A DNA stretch of 64,000 nt from Phytophthora sp. 'mugwort' (GCA_033558025.1 JAUCEF010000012.1:1-64000), one strand, 5' to 3'; counted from the stretch's first letter, positions 1 through 9,854 are shown. Numbers and translations: made by a program. Notes: generated by a model from the sequence alone, not told the origin.

Positions 1-606
1 CCTAAACCCTAAACCCTAAACCCTAAACCCTAAACCCTAAACCCTAAACCCTAAACCCTAAACCCTAAACCCTAAACCCTAAACCCTAAACCCTAAACCC
101 TAAACCCTAAACCCTAAACCCTAAACCCTAAACCCTAAACCCTAAACCCTAAACCCTAAACCCTAAACCCTAAACCCTAAACCCTAAACCCTAAACCCTA
201 AACCCTAAACCCTAAACCCTAAACCCTAAACCCTAAACCCTAAACCCTAAACCCTAAACCCTAAACCCTAAACCCTAAACCCTAAACCCTAAACCCTAAA
301 CCCTAAACCCTAAACCCTAAACCCTAAACCCTAAACCCTAAACCCTAAACCCTAAACCCTAAACCCTAAACCCTAAACCCTAAACCCTAAACCCTAAACC
401 CTAAACCCTAAACCCTAAACCCTAAACCCTAAACCCTAAACCCTAAACCCTAAACCCTAAACCCTAAACCCTAAACCCTAAACCCTAAACCCTAAACCCT
501 AAACCCTAAACCCTAAACCCTAAACCCTAAACCCTAAACTCTAAACTCTAAACCCTAAACCCTAAAACCCTAAAACCCTAAACCCTAAACCCTAAACCCT
601 AAACCC
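1..606. repeat. Telomeric repeat array (CCCTAAA)n
   Basis: Uninterrupted tandem CCCTAAA units fill positions 1 to about 537, reading inward from the chromosome tip, so the G-rich strand TTTAGGG is the minus strand with its 3' end at the left. This is the plant-type repeat also used by oomycetes. The proximal 70 bases carry variants: two CTCTAAA units at about 538-552 and two units with an extra A (CCCTAAAA) at about 566-581, followed by standard units up to 606. The variants are the older part of the array, where mutations are not erased by telomerase. Confidence 0.97.
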
Positions 607-1117
607 TTTGACACGGTGGCGCGTCACAACCAGCATCCGTAATGTTGAAGATTATCAGCGGGAAAATTCTACACGGTTGAAGATTCGCACTGCGAAAATT
701 CCCAGCTGGATTCTCTGGGTACACAATTGGATTCTCTGGGTACACAACTGGATTTTCGGGGTACATTCACCCAACAAATCTAGTTTTAACCCACACGCAC
801 TTCTCGAAGATTCAAGTGCACCCACGCACGCAAGTTGAAGATTCGAGAAACGCAAGATGCATGAATTTTGCATGTGTAGTGAGTAGCTAGCAGTAGCAGA
901 ACAGCTTCAGCTGGACGCTCACTTCTCAATTTGCCGTCCACTGAAGAAGCCCAAGCGAAAGGACCACCGGAGAGGCCGACCTCCCGACCCTTTGGACAAC
1001 CAAATACAACTGTTTTTGTCGCGTCAAGCCTCAGTCTCAAGACACAAACCGCTCGCCACCGCTTCGCGCTGCCTCGCGTTTGCACTCACTCCGGCTTCGC
1101 CTTCGTTCGTGTCACAA
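607..1117 (+). repeat. Telomere-associated PLE non-coding unit, copy 1
   Basis: First of four near-identical units of about 510 bp that start tttgacacggtggcgcgtcac and end cgtgtcacaa, each bounded by short CCCTAAA tracts. The two ends contain the inverted pair TGACAC and GTGTCA. It shows no convincing protein; the small open frames in it are not conserved as genes and overlap a structured RNA. Because units sit both before and after the Penelope-like ORFs, the unit resembles the pseudo-LTR of Penelope-like elements and probably carries promoter and ribozyme functions. This copy differs from the others in the ctgggtacacaa repeats at about 715-755. Confidence 0.8.
929..1005 (+). ncRNA. Candidate hammerhead ribozyme, copy 1
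   Basis: The sequence can be laid out as a type I hammerhead. Stem I pairs ATTTG (929-933) with CAAAT (1001-1005) and GTCCA (936-940) with TGGAC (993-997), with an internal loop cc/aac between the two helices. The core CUGANGA is CTGAAGA (941-947), stem II is a short GC/GC helix closed by CCAA (949-956), and GAAA follows at 957-960. GG (961-962) and CC (989-990) start stem III, which can continue as a GAGG/CCTC hairpin. U16.1-H17 would be 991-992, with cleavage between 992 and 993. The weak points are the short stem II with an extra A at 948 and the interrupted stem III. Hammerheads are known in Penelope-like elements, which supports the reading. Confidence 0.6.
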
Positions 1118-1134
1118 CCCTAAACCCTAAACCC
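1118..1134. repeat. Internal telomeric tract between units
   Basis: Seventeen bases, ccctaaaccctaaaccc, joining unit 1 to unit 2. Its phase is the same as the terminal array, as expected if each unit was added to a free telomere end. Confidence 0.9.
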
Positions 1135-1643
1135 TTTGACACGGTGGCGCGTCACAACCAGCATCCGTGATGTTGAAGATTATCAGCGGGAAAATTCTAC
1201 ACGGTTGAAGATTCGCACTGCGAAAATTCCCAGCTGGATTCTCTGGGTACAGAACTGGATTCCTGGGTACAGAACTGGATTTTCGGGGTACATTCACCCA
1301 ACAAATCTAGTTTTAACCCACACCCACTTCTCGAAGATTCAAGTGCACCCACGCACGCAAGTTGAAGATTCGAGAAACCAAGATGCATGAATCTTGCATG
1401 TGTAGTGAGTAGCTAGCAGTAGCAGAACAGCTTCAGCTGGACGCTCACTTCTCAATTTGCCGTCCACTGAAGAAGCCTAAGCGAAAGGACCACCGGAGAG
1501 GCCGACCTCCCGACCCTTTGGACAACCAAATACAACTGTTTTTGTCGCGTCAAGCCTCAGTCTCAAGACACAAACCGCTCGCCACCGCTTCGCGCTGCCT
1601 CGCGTTTGCACTCACTCCGGCTTCGCCTTCGTTCGTGTCACAA
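1135..1643 (+). repeat. Telomere-associated PLE non-coding unit, copy 2
   Basis: Second copy of the about 510-bp unit, directly upstream of the first ORF1 and joined to it by a short telomeric tract. Its 5' end is complete (tttgacacgg). It is the natural 5' leader of the full-length Penelope-like element in 1683-4526. Confidence 0.8.
1455..1531 (+). ncRNA. Candidate hammerhead ribozyme, copy 2
   Basis: Same layout as copy 1, shifted by 526 bases. The stem II loop reads CTAA instead of CCAA, a change that leaves every proposed helix intact. Predicted cleavage falls between 1518 and 1519. Confidence 0.6.
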
Positions 1644-1659
1644 CCCTAAACCCTAACCC
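1644..1659. repeat. Short telomere-like tract before ORF1
   Basis: ccctaaaccctaaccc sits between unit 2 and the ORF1 leader (accaacacgaagacaattaag). A matching tract lies at 5582-5597 before the second ORF1, so telomere-like sequence appears to be part of the transcribed element rather than only a junction. Confidence 0.75.
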
Positions 1660-1682
1660 AACCAACACGAAGACAATTAAGG

Positions 1683-2607
1683 ATGGACTCGCAAGCATCG
1701 CTCGCTAGAAGCCCGCCGCAATTCACCAAGGACCTCCTGTCGACCGCTATCGCAGAGTACAAGGCCCTCTTGAAGCAAATCGCATCCAAGAAACGTGCCA
1801 CACGTCACGCCCAAGTCGATTCAACACAAGATCGACCTCAAGATCCCTCCGATCGTTCAAGACTCTCGTCCGACGGAGGCAACGGAGCTACAGCGACGCT
1901 TCAACACCGCCATTGAGACCTCGCAAGCCTCAATGCGCCAAGTGATTATTGAAACTGCCAAGACCGAGCTAGAGCTGCTGCTCGAGACTCGTAGCAGGTT
2001 CAAAATTACTTATGGGAGCAAGATCCACGATTACTTCGAGGAAGTTTTCGTGCAAGCGCGCCAATTAGTTGGTGCAGATGCCTCTCTGGCATTCGCGCCG
2101 GTGCTACCGGACGAATCCCCGGCATTACTGCATGCAATAATCGGCGACTTGAACCTCTCAGTCGGATTCCTGAACAACACGCTTGACAGGATCGACTACG
2201 AGGACTTGTTGGCAACTACTCTTCGAGAGCAGCGCCAAGCTGAACGTCAAGCCCAACGAGCTTCGGCAGACGCTATGGAACTCGAGACTTCAAATGAAGT
2301 TCTCGTAGCTGCTCTTGTGAAACAAGAGGTTGCAAAGAAGACAAGCTCGCTCAACAAGGAGATCAACCAACTTCGTGCGGCGTTAAACGCCAGCGCCAAC
2401 CGATCTGGAGCGCGGGATGGCGCGAAGCCGAACAAAACGCTCCAAGCGACCAAGCAAACGTCGCAACAACCAGGTCGAGGCGGTGGAGAAAGAGCCCGAG
2501 GACAACGGCCCGGAAGAAACTCCAACAACTCCACCAAAAACAGCAGCGGAAAACAGCAAGGCAAGCCAAACGCGAAGCCAAGATCCCAGCGGAAGTCCGG
2601 CAATTAA
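1683..2607 (+). pseudogene. PLE ORF1, coiled-coil protein, frameshifted copy
   Basis: ORF1 starts at ATG 1683 in a context identical to the second copy at 5621 (aagacaattaaggATG). The protein has a glutamine- and alanine-rich helical region with likely coiled coil and a basic, lysine/arginine-rich C-terminus, so it could bind nucleic acid; no enzymatic motif is visible. Compared with copy 2, 14 bases are missing near 1796, which shifts the frame so that the first 38 residues are in one frame and the rest (from about 1795) in another. One extra base near 2452 shifts it again close to the end. The same transcript would carry the reverse transcriptase, whose frame overlaps this one. Confidence 0.75.
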
Positions 2608-2687
2608 GGGACGAATTCCAATTCCATCCCGACCGCCCGACATTCAAGAACGCTCTTGCTATCTTCGCGCTCCGGAACGTTCAAGAA

Positions 2688-4526
2688 GTGGACAACGAAA
2701 TCTCGAATCTCGCCTTCCACGACCTGATGTCTCCACCTGCTGATTTACCTGCCACCCTCAAGCGACTGCTAGGACTGAACCTCAATTTCTGTCCCACACC
2801 GCGCCGACTCTCGACCACCGATCTCCTTGAACGGCTACCAGACTTTGTTCGATCGTTTCGACTCCGGTACCTATTCCGGAAGAACGACAACAAAGCGTTC
2901 ACGAAGAGCTCAATCTACGTGAAGAACGAAGCGTTTCAGCCACCACCATGTCCCCCTGCGATTGAAGCAATACTTCAGACCATCGAACAACGTCTTCAAG
3001 TTACAACATTGGTCTCGAAGCGACACTTCAACATGACCAAGACCCAACGGGACTTGCTCAAGACCCTGATGTTCCGGCACGATCTCAAGGTTCTGCTGAC
3101 CGACAAAAACCTCGGCCCAGCAGTCATGACATCAACCCAATACGTCGACTTCTGCCTTGATCATCTCCAAGACACTACGACGTACCGGAACATCCAAGCG
3201 CCCCCAGATGGCATCCTGAGACTGCTGAAGAGTACCGTCAGGAAGTACTACGAACGCATGTTTCAGCGATACGGCTACGATGTGGACTGGAAGGATACGG
3301 CGATCATCACCCACAAGATTGACGCAAGATCGCTGAATGTGTTCTACGCACTAGCGAAGATACACAAGCCTCAGTTAGCACCGAGACCAATCGTCTCAAA
3401 CGCTAATGGAGTGCTCCTCGGACTCTCCAAGTGGCTCGACTACCAACTCCAGCCACTGCTGAAAGCCTCTGCGTCATATCTCAAGAACTCGGATCAGCTC
3501 CTGACCGATCTCGCCGCCCTCCAAGTCACGCCGCAAGATCAGATCCTCACGTTCGATGTCGTTTCGCTATACACGAGTATACCGATCGACTGCGCACTCG
3601 ATACGTTTGCAAGGATCCTCAACGATCATCGATGGAAGACTGCCATCCTGGAAGGACTACACCTCATTCTGAGGTTCAACTACTTCCAGTTCGGCGACAC
3701 GATGTGGCACCAAATCACAGGTACCGCAATGGGTACTCCGGTTGCACCAGCTTTTGCCTCACTCTACCTTGCGCACTTTGAGAGCCAGCTGACACCAGAG
3801 TTCCAAGAATCCCTCGTGTACTTCCGTCGATATATCGATGATGGATTGATCATCTGGCGCCCAAGAACGGAAGATCCTTTTGCACTCCAAAGGTTCTTCG
3901 CCAAGTTCACGCGTCTGTCAAGACTTAAGTTCACACACGAACAGAGTCTGACCGAAGCGCCGTTTCTCGATCTCTGGATCATCAAGACCGAAAACAGACT
4001 TCGAACCAAGACGCACCAAAAAGCGCTAAATCTGTACCTCTACCTTCCAGCTGCCAGCGCACATCCGCCTGGCGTGCTCAAAGGGTTGATCTACGGACTC
4101 GTGAAGAAGTACGCAATGCAGAACCCAGACGCGAACGACTTCAAGTCGGTCGTTAATCTGCTTCTGCAACGACTGCAAAGTCGTGGCTATCGAGCCACCA
4201 AACTGCTACCAATCTTCCGAGCTGCGCTGGAGGAAACAAGAGCACCAAGGCCGCGGACATCCAAGGTCTTCTTTAAAGTTCCCTACGATCCGAATGGACC
4301 GTCCGGCGCGGAACTGAAGAGACTCCTTGACGTCCAAGTACTCGAAACCGAAACAAAGAAATTCGGGATCGACCAAGTCAGCCTGTGCTATCTGAAGCCT
4401 CCGACTCTCAAGCGCAAGCTGTGCCCAACAAGACTACCACCGACATTCTCCCCGTCTCCTGCAGACCGCCTCGCACTTCGACCAAGAAAGCGAAAGCGAT
4501 CGGTCTGTACAGAAGACGGGGGGTAA
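2688..4526 (+). CDS. Penelope-like reverse transcriptase without endonuclease
   Basis: This is an RNA-directed DNA polymerase of the Penelope-like class. Visible motifs in order are RPIVSNANG, the class-typical DVVSLYTSIP with the first catalytic Asp (about residue 290), GTAMGTPVAPAFASLY, and the catalytic YIDD in YFRRYIDDGLIIW (about 380), then a PFLDLWI motif. No GIY-YIG endonuclease follows, so the element belongs with the endonuclease-less telomere-associated group. The stop is TAA at 4524-4526, which is already part of a telomeric tract. Position 2688 is GTG, not ATG; the frame is open upstream to at least 2300 without an ATG, and the translated stretch from about 2577 looks genuine. The first ATG is at 2727. 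Expression by frameshifting from ORF1 is therefore likely. Confidence 0.9.
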   Translation: MDNEISNLAFHDLMSPPADLPATLKRLLGLNLNFCPTPRRLSTTDLLERLPDFVRSFRLRYLFRKNDNKAFTKSSIYVKNEAFQPPPCPPAIEAILQTIEQRLQVTTLVSKRHFNMTKTQRDLLKTLMFRHDLKVLLTDKNLGPAVMTSTQYVDFCLDHLQDTTTYRNIQAPPDGILRLLKSTVRKYYERMFQRYGYDVDWKDTAIITHKIDARSLNVFYALAKIHKPQLAPRPIVSNANGVLLGLSKWLDYQLQPLLKASASYLKNSDQLLTDLAALQVTPQDQILTFDVVSLYTSIPIDCALDTFARILNDHRWKTAILEGLHLILRFNYFQFGDTMWHQITGTAMGTPVAPAFASLYLAHFESQLTPEFQESLVYFRRYIDDGLIIWRPRTEDPFALQRFFAKFTRLSRLKFTHEQSLTEAPFLDLWIIKTENRLRTKTHQKALNLYLYLPAASAHPPGVLKGLIYGLVKKYAMQNPDANDFKSVVNLLLQRLQSRGYRATKLLPIFRAALEETRAPRPRTSKVFFKVPYDPNGPSGAELKRLLDVQVLETETKKFGIDQVSLCYLKPPTLKRKLCPTRLPPTFSPSPADRLALRPRKRKRSVCTEDGG

Positions 4527-4544
4527 ACCCTAAACCCTAAACCC
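4524..4544. repeat. Telomeric tract at RT 3' end
   Basis: Three telomeric units (taaaccctaaaccctaaaccc) abut the reverse transcriptase gene. The first three bases are its stop codon. There is no 3' untranslated region between coding sequence and telomere repeat. Confidence 0.9.
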
Positions 4545-5053
4545 TTTGACACGGTGGCGCGTCACAACCAGCATCCGTGATGTTGAAGATTATCAGCGGG
4601 AAAATTCTACACGGTTGAAGATTCGCACTGCGAAAATTCCCAGCTGGATTCTCTGGGTACAGAACTGGATTCCTGGGTACAGAACTGGATTTTCGGGGTA
4701 CATTCACCCAACAAATCTAGTTTTAACCCACACCCACTTCTCGAAGATTCAAGTGCACCCACGCACGCAAGTTGAAGATTCGAGAAACCAAGATGCATGA
4801 ATCTTGCATGTGTAGTGAGTAGCTAGCAGTAGCAGAACAGCTTCAGCTGGACGCTCACTTCTCAATTTGCCGTCCACTGAAGAAGCCCAAGCGAAAGGAC
4901 CACCGGAGAGGCCGACCTCCCGACCCTTTGGACAACCAAATACAACTGTTTTTGTCGCGTCAAGCCTCAGTCTCAAGACACAAACCGCTCGCCACCGCTT
5001 CGCGCTGCCTCGCGTTTGCACTCACTCCGGCTTCGCCTTCGTTCGTGTCACAA
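4545..5053 (+). repeat. Telomere-associated PLE non-coding unit, copy 3
   Basis: Third copy of the about 510-bp unit, nearly identical to copy 2. It follows the reverse transcriptase and precedes copy 4, so units occur in pairs upstream of each ORF1. Confidence 0.8.
4865..4941 (+). ncRNA. Candidate hammerhead ribozyme, copy 3
   Basis: All proposed helices and core bases of the copy-1 ribozyme are present unchanged. The predicted cleavage is between 4928 and 4929. Confidence 0.6.
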
Positions 5054-5076
5054 CCCTAAACCCTAAACCCTAAACC
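5054..5076. repeat. Internal telomeric tract between units 3 and 4
   Basis: ccctaaaccctaaaccctaaacc joins the two units. Unit 4 lacks its first seven bases, so this junction has lost a little of the 5' end. Confidence 0.9.
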
Positions 5077-5581
5077 ACGGTGGCGCGTCACAACCAGCAT
5101 CCGTGATGTTGAAGATTCTCAGCGGGAAAATTCTACACGGTTGAAGATTCGCACTGCGAAAATTCCCAGCTGGATTCCTCTGGGTACACAATTGGATTCT
5201 CTGGGTACAGAACTGGATTTTCGGGGTACATTCACCTAACAAATCTAGTTTGAACCCACACCCACTTCTCGAAGATTCAAGTGCACCCACGCACGCAAGT
5301 TGAAAATTCGAGAAACCAAGATGCATGAATCTTGCATGTGTAGTGAGTAGCTAGCAGTAGCAGAACAGCTTCAGCTGGACGCTCACTTCTCAATTTGCCG
5401 TCCACTGAAGAAGCCCAAGCGAAAGGACCACCGGAGAGGCCGACCTCCCGACCCTTTGGACAACCAAATACAACTGTTTTTGTCGCGTCAAGCCTCAGTC
5501 TCAAGACACAAACCGCTCGCCACCGCTTCGCGCTGCCTCGCGTTTGCACTCACTCCGGCTTCGCCTTCGTTCGTGTCACAA
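5077..5581 (+). repeat. Telomere-associated PLE non-coding unit, copy 4
   Basis: Fourth and innermost copy. It begins acggtggcgcg, so about seven 5' bases are missing, and it carries a few private substitutions (for example cctctgggtac near 5178). A 16-base telomeric tract (5582-5597) and the standard leader lead to the second ORF1. Confidence 0.8.
5393..5469 (+). ncRNA. Candidate hammerhead ribozyme, copy 4
   Basis: The ribozyme layout is fully conserved in this oldest copy, with predicted cleavage between 5456 and 5457. Conservation in all four units while the surrounding unit varies is mild support for function. Confidence 0.6.
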
Positions 5582-5620
5582 CCCTAAACCCTAAACCAAC
5601 CAACACGAAGACAATTAAGG

Positions 5621-6631
5621 ATGGACTCGCAAGCATCGCTCGCTAGAAGCCCGCCGCAATTCACCAAGGACCTCCTGTCAACCGCTATCGCAGAGTACAA
5701 GGCCCTCTTGAAGCAAATCGCATCCAAGAAACGTGCCATCGACAAGCTCGAGCACGTCACGCCCAAGTCGATTCAACACAAGATCGACCTCAAAATCCCT
5801 CCGATCGTTCAAGACTCTCGTCCGACGGAGGCAACGGAGCTACAGCGACGCTTCAACACCGCCATTGAGGCCTCGCAAGCTTCAATGCGCCAAGTGATCA
5901 TTCAAACTGCCAAGACCGAGCTAGAGCTGCTGCTCGAGACTCGTAGCACGTTCAAAATCACTTATGGGAGCAAGATCCACGATTACTTCGAGGAAGTTTT
6001 CGTGCAAGCGCGCCAATTAGTTGGTGCAGATGCCTCTCTGGCATTCGCGCCGGTGCTACCGGACGAATCCCCGGCATTACTGCATGCAATAATCGGCGAC
6101 TTGAACCTCTCAGTCGGATTCCTGAACAACACGCTTGACAGGATCGACTACGAGGACTTGTTGGCAACTACTCTTCGAGAGCGGCGCCAAGCTGAACGTC
6201 AAGCCCAACGAGCTTCGGCAGACGCTATGGAACTCGAGACTTCAAATGAAGTTCTCGTAGCTGCTCTTGTGAAACAAGAGGTTGCAAAGAAGACAAGCTC
6301 GCTCAACAAGGAGATCAACCAACTTCGTGCGGCGTTAAACGCCAGCGCCAACCGATCTGGAGCGCGGGATGGCGCGAAGCCGAACAAAACGCTCCAAGCG
6401 ACCAAGAAACGTCGCAACAACCAGGTCGAGGCGGTGGAGAAAGAGCCCGAGGACAACGGCCCGGAAGAAACTCCAACAACTCCACCAAAAACAGCAGCGG
6501 GAAACAGCAAGGCAAGCCAAACCCAGCGGAAGTCCGGCAATCAAGGAACGAATTCCAATTCCATCCCGACCGCCCGACATTCAAGAACGCTCTTGCTATC
6601 TTCGCGCTCCGGATGCTTAGTGCGCTTGTGA
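5621..6631 (+). pseudogene. PLE ORF1, second copy, 3' truncated
   Basis: ORF1 here reads in one frame from ATG 5621 through the region that is frameshifted in the first copy, and shows the 14 bases missing there. It has the same helical, coiled-coil-like centre and basic C-terminus. Element sequence stops at about 6612, within the ORF1/RT overlap; the last few codons to 6631 are read from the adjoining Copia element. The reverse transcriptase frame is in the -1 frame relative to ORF1 in the overlap, and is lost after 6612. Confidence 0.75.
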
Positions 6632-8116
6632 AAGTCGGGTCTTGGCCAACGCGATGGCGCCTTGATTGTCCTCATAAATCTTGACTGCTTCATCGTTCTT
6701 CATCTCGCCGAATTCACACAGAAATGCCTTCAGCCAAATCGCCTCTTGTGCTGCTTCAGTCAGCGCATTTATCCCGCCTCCATCGATGACAGCGCTCCAG
6801 TTCGCTGCTTCTTGCTTCTCCAGCTGATGCACCCACCGTTCATCATGAACGCGTAGTCGGTTGTGCTGCGTCGAGTTTCCATGTCGCCAGACCAATCCGC
6901 ATCCGAGTATCCTTCGAGTCCGTCCTTGCAGCTGGCTTGGAACTCGATACCGTGTGCCTTCGTCCCTAGAATGTACCTGAAAACCCTCCTGAGCGCCTGC
7001 CAATATGTCGGACAAGGATTTGAAGCAAACTGGCTGAGAACTCTCACTGCAGCAGCGAGGTCCGGTCGAATCCCCACCATGAGATACATCAGGCATCCGA
7101 CAGCATTGCAGTACGGAGCCTTTGTCATGGTCTCCTCGTGCTTGCAGCCTCCTTCGTACATGGCATTGGTCAGCTTGAAGTCTGGATTTTGCGGCCTCTT
7201 GACGGGTTGCTGTTCTCCATGCCAAACTTCTCCAGAATGTATTTCGCAAACTTGGTCTGACGCATGGACACTTTGCCCCTTGCAACATCTTGATCGATTT
7301 CGATGCCGATAAAGTACTTGAGTTGGCCAAGGTCTGTCATCTCAATCCGCCCACTTAGTGCCTTCTTTGTCATCTGGTGCAGCTCGTCGTTATTGCATGC
7401 GAGGGCCAGGTCGTCGACACAGACTGCCACGAAGATCATGTCTTGGTCGTCCAACTTGACGTAGATGCAGTGATCGGCTTCGCACTTCGTGAACCCCATT
7501 TCGAGCATGAACTTGTCGATGTTCTGGTTCCACATCCGCGGCGACTGCTTCAAACCGTAAAGGAAGCGCTTCAGCTGGAAGACATAGTCTGGGTGAACTT
7601 CATCAACGTATCCGCCCGGCTGCACCATGTAGATGTCTTCGTCGAGAAGTCCGTTGAGAAAAGCTGTCTTGGCATCCATCTGGTGCACCGTCAGGTTCTA
7701 CTTGGCCGCCAAACTGAGCAGAATCCGATCGACGTGAACTTGGCCACCGGCGCAAACGTCTCTTCATAGTCGATGCCGTACTTCTGTGAAAATCCCTTGG
7801 CGACTAGTCGCGCCTTGAACCGCGCGATCTCTCCTGCTTGATTCTACTTGATGCGAAACACCCATTGGCAGCCGATTGCCTTGCGACCCTTTGGCAGTGG
7901 TACCAGCACCCATGTCTTATTCTTGCTAAGCGATTTAACTTCTGAGTCGCACGCATTCTTCCACTTGGCTGGATTCCATCGACTTGAACGTGGTCGGCAT
8001 TCTCCCACTGAATCCACAACGTAGGCCGCTTCGTAGTCCTTTTCTCCTCCTGCGGCCGCTGAAATCTCTTCTAGTGCCTGCGGTCGGCTTTGTCGCTTAC
8101 TTCGTGGAATTTCCAC
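6617..8116 (-). pseudogene. Copia pol: reverse transcriptase and RNase H remnant
   Basis: The RVT_2 part begins near 8116 with a region matching the Copia RT start (WKNACDSEVKSLSKNKTW), continues with MDAKTAFLNGLL, and has the catalytic motif VCVDDLALACNN near 7400. RNase H signals include DADWSGD, STTDY and EDNQGAIALAK; the gene ends right after the last of these at 6617. TAG stops interrupt it at 7844-7846 and 7698-7700, and frameshifts occur near 7205 and 6790. The catalytic DD of the RT is intact but the enzyme cannot be made from this copy. Confidence 0.9.
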
Positions 8117-9401
8117 GGACTCTTGAAGCGATTGCGTCCGCAGGTGTCGCTTAATGCCGGGCTCAAAGGAGCGGCACCGAATCGTCTTTGAGACTCATTT
8201 TCGGACGATGTTCCTTGGTCTGTTGACACTTCATCTTGAAGTTCAACGACAGCATCTTGTTCGCAAGTGCGTCTCCTACCGTCGAAAACGTCCTCCATAA
8301 ACTGCGCATCGCGACTGACCAGTTCGCGACCGCTCTTAATCACCTCGAAGCGATACGATTTCTCATGCTCCGAGTACCCGAGAAAACGACATTGTACTGC
8401 CCGAGCATCGAGTTTGGTGCGTATCTCCTTTGGGATCGTCGCATACGCATGACAACCGAATACCTTCAGGTTTGCCAGCAACGGTTTCTTCCCGGTCCAA
8501 ACTGAGTGCGGCGACTTGTCGTCGCTGGTACCGCGCGTCGGCCACCGATTGCGTAGGAACGCGGCGGTCATCACAGCTTCCCCCCAATACGACTTGAACA
8601 ATCTGGCATGCTCCAACATGCAGCGCGCGCATTCCACCAGCGTTCGATTCATTCGTTCCGCCACCCCGTTCAACTGCGGAGTGTAGGGTGGCGTGAACTT
8701 CTGTTCGATACCGCGACGCTTGCATAACTTGGCCATCTCGCCTGACGTATATTCGCCACCGTTGTCGCAGCGGAGTGTTTTCACAACCTTGCCAGTTTGG
8801 GTTTCCGCATAAGCGACAAACTGGCAAACTTGTCCGCCACTTCCGACTTGTTTCGAAGTAAATACACCACACAAAGGTGCGAGTATTCATCGATGAACGC
8901 AGCGGAATAGCGCTTACCGCTAAACGTCGCCGACTGCATGGGACCACACACATCGCTGTGGATGACTTCCAGCAGTTGTCGGGCGTGGCTCGGTGACTTT
9001 GGCATGTAACTCACTCGAGTTTGCTTGCCAAGTGCACACCCATCACATAGCTCCCACTTCTTCACTGCCGCGATGTTAATCCCAACGCCGTAGCCCTTCT
9101 TGACGATGGCGTCTAGACCGCCGTGGCCAATGTGTCCAAGGCGAAGGTGCCAGAGGTACGAAGTGGTGTCTCCATTGCGATCCTTCGAGCTCGACATGTT
9201 GGCCTCGTCCGACATGATCGGAGTCAGGCATAACTTGAACAGTCCCTTTCCCGCACTCACCAATCTTCCACTTGATGCTTCTTGAGGTGGTGAAGCACCC
9301 GTCGAATTCGAATGTAACCGGACCAACATCCTTGGTGAAGCGTCCAACGGATAACAAGTTCCGTGACAGCTTAGTGATGTGTCACACACTGGTAAGCACA
9401 C
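8071..9401 (-). pseudogene. Copia integrase remnant
   Basis: The GAG-pre-integrase zinc region (WHLRLGHIGHGG, then CDGCALGKQ) lies near 9000-9200. The DDE core follows with SDVCGPM (first Asp), LRCDNGGEY (second Asp) and NGVAERMNRTLVE (Glu). A frameshift near 8820 separates the first and second catalytic Asp. The domain order and spacing are those of Copia integrases. Confidence 0.88.
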
Positions 9402-9850
9402 CCTTCTTGATCCCTTGTTGCGTCTTCATCGACATCACAATGTCTCCGGTCCCCACCGCTTGAACAACACCGTTGTCCGCGAGGCGTACGTCCAACGGGG
9501 AGATATTCTTGTAATTCTTCATGTACTCTTTCGAGTACGTCATGTGCTGCGTCGCACCGGATTCAACCAGCCAAGCTTCACTCGACTTGGTGCCCTTGCC
9601 ACCAACCGAGAACAGGTAGTCACCCGATTCTTCTTCCACTTGAGCGACGCTTGCACGCTGCAGTTTCTGGCGTCCTGTATTCTCGCGAATCCTCACAGGG
9701 CACTTAGCGATCCAAAGTCCTTGTTCGCCACAGTAGTGACAGGCACTCGTCTTCGGCGCCTGACGACATTGCGCTTTCCGCTATCGCTCGTCATGAACAC
9801 TTGTCCGTGCGTTGTGCCATCAACACCACCACCTTGCTCCTTGCGCTTCA
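9382..9850 (-). pseudogene. Copia zinc knuckle and protease region
   Basis: The nucleocapsid knuckle near 9730 reads CHYCGEQGLWIAKC, with Leu in place of the usual zinc-binding His. The protease follows, with the active-site motif WLVESGATQHMT near 9580, where the catalytic Asp of the family's DSGA is replaced by Glu. Both changes agree with a dead copy. A frame change separates this part from gag. Confidence 0.8.
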
Positions 9851-9854
9851 TGTC

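Noticed and set aside
1..606. CRISPR-like or satellite array
   Set aside because: The 7-bp unit without spacers is the telomere repeat.
931..1170. Repeated 68-90-codon frames in the telomeric units, on both strands
   Set aside because: They are identical because the units are repeats, lie over the structured RNA and telomeric tracts, have no motif and change length with small indels.
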